Assembly (NCBI GenBank): GCA_023436205.1
Contig: JAEZKC010000097.1
Coordinates: forward strand, 111,358-175,357
Direction of reading: 5' to 3'
From: Fibrobacterota bacterium
GTDB taxonomy: Bacteria; Fibrobacterota; Chitinivibrionia; Chitinivibrionales; Chitinispirillaceae
Length of the DNA stretch: 64,000 nucleotides
The notes beneath the pieces are model-generated. The model was not told the DNA's origin and ran no database searches. It was given only the letters and a program-made list of their open reading frames with translations. A program made the translations under genes and the position numbers. Numbering within the stretch: the first letter of the stretch is position 1; each line of letters starts with the position of its first letter. Below, piece by piece: positions 60,894-64,000 of the stretch.

Positions 60894-61937
60894 ATGATTT
60901 CCACTGTTTTAAAAAATAAATTCACAATAGCGGCATTGATCACCTGTGTTTTGATTTTCATTGTGGATCTACTGACCCCGGCCGGAACAGGCTCCTGGAT
61001 TTTATATACCATTCCTATTATAATCGTTATTCAGTCTGAAAAGCTGATTTCCATTTTCGTAATACTTGGGTTTTCAGGGGTTCTGCTATTACTGGGGGCC
61101 CTTCTGAAGCCAACTGGTAGCCCTCTCCTGATGTCGTCTCAAATTCGTTTCCTGGCTTACCTTTCCGATTTACTTTTTGCTTTTGTAGCTGTAAAGTTAG
61201 TTGTCACACGCAATAATCTCAAAACTGAAAGAGAACAACTGAAAGCCCGCACTCGTGAACTGGCTCAGGTGAATCGAGAACTTGAATCGTTTTCTTACTC
61301 GGTGTCACATGATTTGCGCGCTCCGATCCGTTCCACCGGTGCTTTTGCCGCTATTTTGCTTGAGGATTATGCAGCAAGCCTTGATGATGAAGGGCGTGCT
61401 TACTTGGAAAAAGTCATAAGCGGGATAGATAAAATGAATACATTGGTTGATGAGATACTGACTTTATCAAAGGTCGGACGTGAACAGCTAAAATTAGGTA
61501 CAGTAGACCTGTCAGCTATGGCTATAAAGATACTTGATGCATTAAGAGCCGAAAATCCTGAGCGGAAAGTACACGTTGAGATAGCAGAAAACCTCAATGC
61601 TATTGCAGATGGTCCCCTGATGGAAATCGTTTTGACAAACCTTCTCGGAAATGCCTGGAAGTATACTTCAAAGAATGAATCCGGGTTTATTGCTTTCGGC
61701 TTGGAAAAACAGGGTGAGGAAAAAGTCTTTTTCGTTCGAGACAATGGTGCTGGCTTCGATATGGATTATGCCCATAAACTCTTTGAACCGTTTCAGCGCC
61801 TGCATTCAGAAGGTGAATTCAAAGGCACAGGAATCGGCCTCGCAATAGTGAAGCGGGTAATAGAGAAACACGGCGGGAGAATTTGGGCTGAAGGGAAGAA
61901 AGGTGAAGGAGCCGTGTTTTATTTTACTCTGCAATGA
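60894..61937 (+). CDS. Membrane sensor histidine kinase
   Basis: The 347 residues start with about four membrane helices ('IAALITCVLIFIVDLLTPAG', 'WILYTIPIIIVIQS', 'ISIFVILGFSGVLLLLGALL', 'FLAYLSDLLFAFVAVKLVV'), followed by a short coiled coil, HisKA ('LESFSYSVSHDLRAPIRSTGAFA') and HATPase ('LTNLLGNAWKYTSK', 'VRDNGAGFDMDYAHKLFEPFQRLH', 'GTGIGLAIVKRV'). No PAS or receiver is present. The catalytic core is very like that of the giant kinase in this window. ATG 60894 has AAGGAG 6 bases upstream. No response regulator is adjacent. Confidence 0.92.
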   Translation: MISTVLKNKFTIAALITCVLIFIVDLLTPAGTGSWILYTIPIIIVIQSEKLISIFVILGFSGVLLLLGALLKPTGSPLLMSSQIRFLAYLSDLLFAFVAVKLVVTRNNLKTEREQLKARTRELAQVNRELESFSYSVSHDLRAPIRSTGAFAAILLEDYAASLDDEGRAYLEKVISGIDKMNTLVDEILTLSKVGREQLKLGTVDLSAMAIKILDALRAENPERKVHVEIAENLNAIADGPLMEIVLTNLLGNAWKYTSKNESGFIAFGLEKQGEEKVFFVRDNGAGFDMDYAHKLFEPFQRLHSEGEFKGTGIGLAIVKRVIEKHGGRIWAEGKKGEGAVFYFTLQ

Positions 61938-62008
61938 TGCACTTACTTCTCGTTAGCCTATTGCAACCTCAATCAACCTCCTCTGCAAATTTCCATTTTA
62001 AAAAAATA

Positions 62009-62054
62009 TTTGCTTTCTCTTCTCCCGCATGATCCTATTTCTAATTGACACCCA
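62009..62054 (+). repeat. 46-base direct repeat, left copy
   Basis: This 46-base sequence, ending TTTCTAATTGACACCCA, recurs at 63830-63875 in the same orientation with 42 identical bases of 46. Sequence on both outer sides differs between copies. The pair brackets the CNNM/CBS gene. Confidence 0.75.
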
Positions 62055-62158
62055 GTCACACTGTTGATGCTTCTTGTTTGGTAATTGCTAACTGGTCGTC
62101 ACGTCATTCGCCTTATCTGATATATCAAAACAGTACGTTAATTTGTGATTACTATTCT

Positions 62159-62298
62159 CATGGCGCGCGCGGGACTTTTCCCGTGTTGTACCATTGTCTT
62201 CACGCTTCACGAGAGGCGCCATGAAAAATGGTTCAGCTCAAAGAGCCGGTTGACTGTTTCAACGATGAGAAAGATCAGGGGCGTCATTCATGACGCCC
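62159..62298 (+). other. Structured leader upstream of the CNNM/CBS gene (class unknown)
   Basis: CATGGCGC (62159-62166) can pair with GCGCCATG (62216-62223). A second stem, GGGCGTCA (62279-62286) / TGACGCCC (62291-62298), has a TTCA loop. A small CGGGA/TCCCG hairpin lies near 62170-62183. No riboswitch class I know fits, and there is no coding frame with support. The rest of 61938-62524 shows nothing recognisable apart from the 46-base repeat. Confidence 0.4.
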
Positions 62299-62524
62299 TC
62301 TCTGTTCCTCGCCGTTCAGAGCCTCGGAGCCGAAAAACACGGGATGAGGACGAGACATGGAGGTTCCGCTTCCAAGTTAATCGATTAGAATTGCATGCCT
62401 AATAAGTGGTAAGTGGTTGATCACGGGAAGAATAAGCGAGGTCCGATCCTCTTTCCCCATTCCTCGAAACTGCTTCATGGCGAAAAAATTGCTCTACTAC
62501 CGATCTGGATCTGAAGGAAAGCTG

Positions 62525-63799
62525 ATGGAACTACTTATCATCTTGGCGCTGATATTCATTAATGGATTCTTCGCTCTTTCAGAGATTGCCTTTGTGGCTT
62601 CCAGAAGAGAAGAGATCGAATCGGTTGTGGATATTTCGCCACGCAGGGCCAGGCAGACACTTCGAATGATGGACAATCCGGCCAGATTTCTCTCCTCGAT
62701 ACAGGTCGGGATTACCATGGTCGGAGTCGTTTCCGGAGTTTATGGCGGAGTCGCCCTGGCTGATGATCTTTCAGAGCTTCTGCGGCTAATACCTGCTGTC
62801 CGGAACTGGGCCTATACCATTTCGATTGTTTTAGTAGTAGGCGGCATCACCTATTTGACAATAGTACTTGGGGAACTGGTGCCCAAGGCGATCGGGCTCA
62901 GGGATCCTGAAAAAACTCTGCTTGCTGTGATGCCGGTGATCCATCTCTTTTCGGTCATTACCGGACCTGTAGTGAGTATCCTCAGCTGGTCCACCACCGT
63001 AATGCTGCGAATGTTGCGCATGAAGCCCACCTCGATTGATACCGCAGACGATCCGATGCATGAGATACTGGTGATCGCCAAATCTGCTACTGTAAAGAAT
63101 CTGATAAGCAGTGAGCAGGCGGGAATAATCATAAAAACCACCAGTCTGCGCTCCGTGAGGCTTGACAGGATTATGGTGCCTATGGAGGAAATTAAGTATC
63201 TGTCAACAGATATGTCCCTGTCGGATGCCCTGGCCGCTTCACATGTGCATCACCATACCCGCTTTCCCATAAAAGATGTGCAAAGCGGACAATTCATAGG
63301 CTACATCAATTTCAAAGATCTTGTAAATGCACTGAGTCTTCACCCTCAAAAGGCATCACTTGCCGGTATCAGTCGTCCCATGATCTCCTTTAGGGAGACC
63401 GATACTCTCAATTCGGCTCTGGGCAAATTGATTGCCAGTCATCAGCATATCGCTTTTATCCGCAACACAAAAAACAGCATCGTGGGGATGATTACCCTTG
63501 AGGATATTCTGGAAACCATTGTGGGGGATATCAAAGATGAATACGATACCATACCGGATCACTATTATAACATCTCCGTGGGACGACTGGTGGCGGGAGG
63601 AGGCGTTGCCGTAAATAAAGTGAGGGAGATGCTGGGCAGTTCAGTTTCCCCCGATGATCGCACTCTGGATGAGTGGATAAAGGAGAAAAGGGGAAATAAC
63701 CTCAAGGTCGGAGCCACTCTTGAATATGAAGATTTGTTTTTTATCATACGCAAGGTGAGCCGCTCTCATGTGTACGAGGTTATCGTGGAGAAGAAGTGA
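62525..63799 (+). CDS. CNNM/DUF21-CBS membrane protein (HlyC/CorC-type Mg2+/Co2+ transporter)
   Basis: The 424 residues start with the DUF21/CNNM membrane domain ('ILALIFINGFFALSEIAFVASRREEIESVV', 'FLSSIQVGITMVGVVSGVYGG', 'YLTIVLGELVPKAIGLRDPE'). A CBS pair follows ('RLDRIMVPMEEIKYLSTDMSL', 'HHHTRFPIKDVQSGQFIGYINFKDLV', 'IAFIRNTKNSIVGMITLEDILETIVGDIKDEYD'), and then a CorC_HlyC domain ('HYYNISVGRLVAGGGVAVNKVREMLG'). Such proteins are linked to magnesium or cobalt efflux rather than haemolysis. ATG 62525 is preferred because GAAGGA lies 7 bases upstream. Confidence 0.93.
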   Translation: MELLIILALIFINGFFALSEIAFVASRREEIESVVDISPRRARQTLRMMDNPARFLSSIQVGITMVGVVSGVYGGVALADDLSELLRLIPAVRNWAYTISIVLVVGGITYLTIVLGELVPKAIGLRDPEKTLLAVMPVIHLFSVITGPVVSILSWSTTVMLRMLRMKPTSIDTADDPMHEILVIAKSATVKNLISSEQAGIIIKTTSLRSVRLDRIMVPMEEIKYLSTDMSLSDALAASHVHHHTRFPIKDVQSGQFIGYINFKDLVNALSLHPQKASLAGISRPMISFRETDTLNSALGKLIASHQHIAFIRNTKNSIVGMITLEDILETIVGDIKDEYDTIPDHYYNISVGRLVAGGGVAVNKVREMLGSSVSPDDRTLDEWIKEKRGNNLKVGATLEYEDLFFIIRKVSRSHVYEVIVEKK

Positions 63800-63829
63800 A
63801 TGGAACGCACTGTTTTTTTTCGTAAACAG

Positions 63830-63875
63830 TTTGCTTTCTCCTCTCCCGCATTAGCATATTTCTAATTGACACCCA
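63830..63875 (+). repeat. 46-base direct repeat, right copy
   Basis: Second copy of the repeat at 62009-62054, with four mismatches. It starts 30 bases after the CNNM/CBS stop codon. Its last bases overlap the start of the open frame that runs off the window. Confidence 0.75.
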
Positions 63876-64000
63876 AGGAACGCTATCAGGCACTGAAGAA
63901 AGAGGGCTATAACCTCCGTTCTCAGATCCTCGAAAGACTCTACTACCTGTTTCGTAAAGACAGTGCGGTTCTTAAAACGCTGGAGGGCATCCGGGAAGGC
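63866..64000 (+). CDS. Partial open frame running off the right edge, starting at the repeat
   Basis: The frame opens at TTG 63866, right after an in-frame TAA inside the 46-base repeat, and is still open at the window end. It reads 'ERYQALKKEGYNLRSQILERLYY' followed by 'LFRKDSAVLKTLEGIREG', a charged helical sequence that looks coding. No family is recognised. It may be a gene whose 5' part was replaced by the repeat. Confidence 0.4.
   Translation, partial: MTPKERYQALKKEGYNLRSQILERLYYLFRKDSAVLKTLEGIREG

Overview
This 64 kb window is bacterial chromosome. It reads as one stretch of a Gram-negative genome in the Fibrobacterota/FCB neighbourhood, most likely a Chitinispirillum- or Chitinivibrio-like anaerobe. 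That placement is my inference from four kinds of gene: a PorU-like (type IX secretion) C-terminus at the left edge, a full Bat aerotolerance cluster with outer-membrane barrels, an anaerobe-type ferredoxin-EtfA plus EtfB pair with a flavodiiron protein, and LL-diaminopimelate aminotransferase. There are no rRNA or tRNA genes, no CRISPR array and no phage. Most of the window is housekeeping and metabolism, with short accessory patches in the intergenic spaces.

Layout. 1-6 kb: PorU-like tail, a small outer-membrane protein, a HAD hydrolase, ObgE, a FmdB-type zinc ribbon, RimO and a SPOR lipoprotein. 6-10.3 kb: a minus-strand run maf > rodZ-like > tatD > a 47-residue membrane microprotein > hisC > hisB. 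10.6-23 kb: a plus-strand run with a voltage-gated K+ channel carrying a zinc-ribbon tail, an inositol-monophosphatase-family protein, SEC-C methionine aminopeptidase, hflX, DUF58, a BatA-like protein that seems to start at CTG, purU, metH and a secreted HExxH protein. 23-28 kb: mazG, a Sua5/YrdC protein, a STAS protein with a very good promoter, dapL and a hybrid kinase. 28.5-36.3 kb: the Bat operon, read DUF445 > BatD-like > batA > batB > batC > alpha/beta hydrolase > batD-batE fusion. 36.5-41.2 kb: a dual-specificity phosphatase, a dGTPase, a TM2 protein, a flavodiiron protein, purC and DUF2752. 41.2-43 kb: a REP-associated tyrosine transposase (RAYT) between inverted REP-like repeats. 43-47 kb: TM2/zinc ribbon, LRR, GT2 and GtrA (convergent and overlapping), and a barrel protein. 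47-50 kb: etfB > etfA > hisG. 50-50.7 kb: REP cluster and a gene remnant. 50.7-64 kb: DUF2945, a 2152-residue histidine kinase with about 15 PAS domains, a CPA2 antiporter, citrate synthase, a second kinase, and a CNNM/CBS transporter between two copies of a 46-base direct repeat.

How it fits together. The Bat proteins (von Willebrand A and TPR proteins at the cell envelope) form one tightly overlapping operon. Its usual DUF58 partner lies about 20 kb away beside another BatA-like protein, and no MoxR ATPase is in the window. Histidine synthesis is split: hisCB sits in the tatD run and hisG is coupled to the etf genes. The signal that best ties scattered parts of the window together is the REP/RAYT system. 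A 15-base element, GGGGACGGACTAATC, recurs at 18.6, 41.2, 42.7-42.9 and 50.2 kb, in direct and inverted copies. It sits at decayed genes and supplies the stop codon of a DUF2752 gene.
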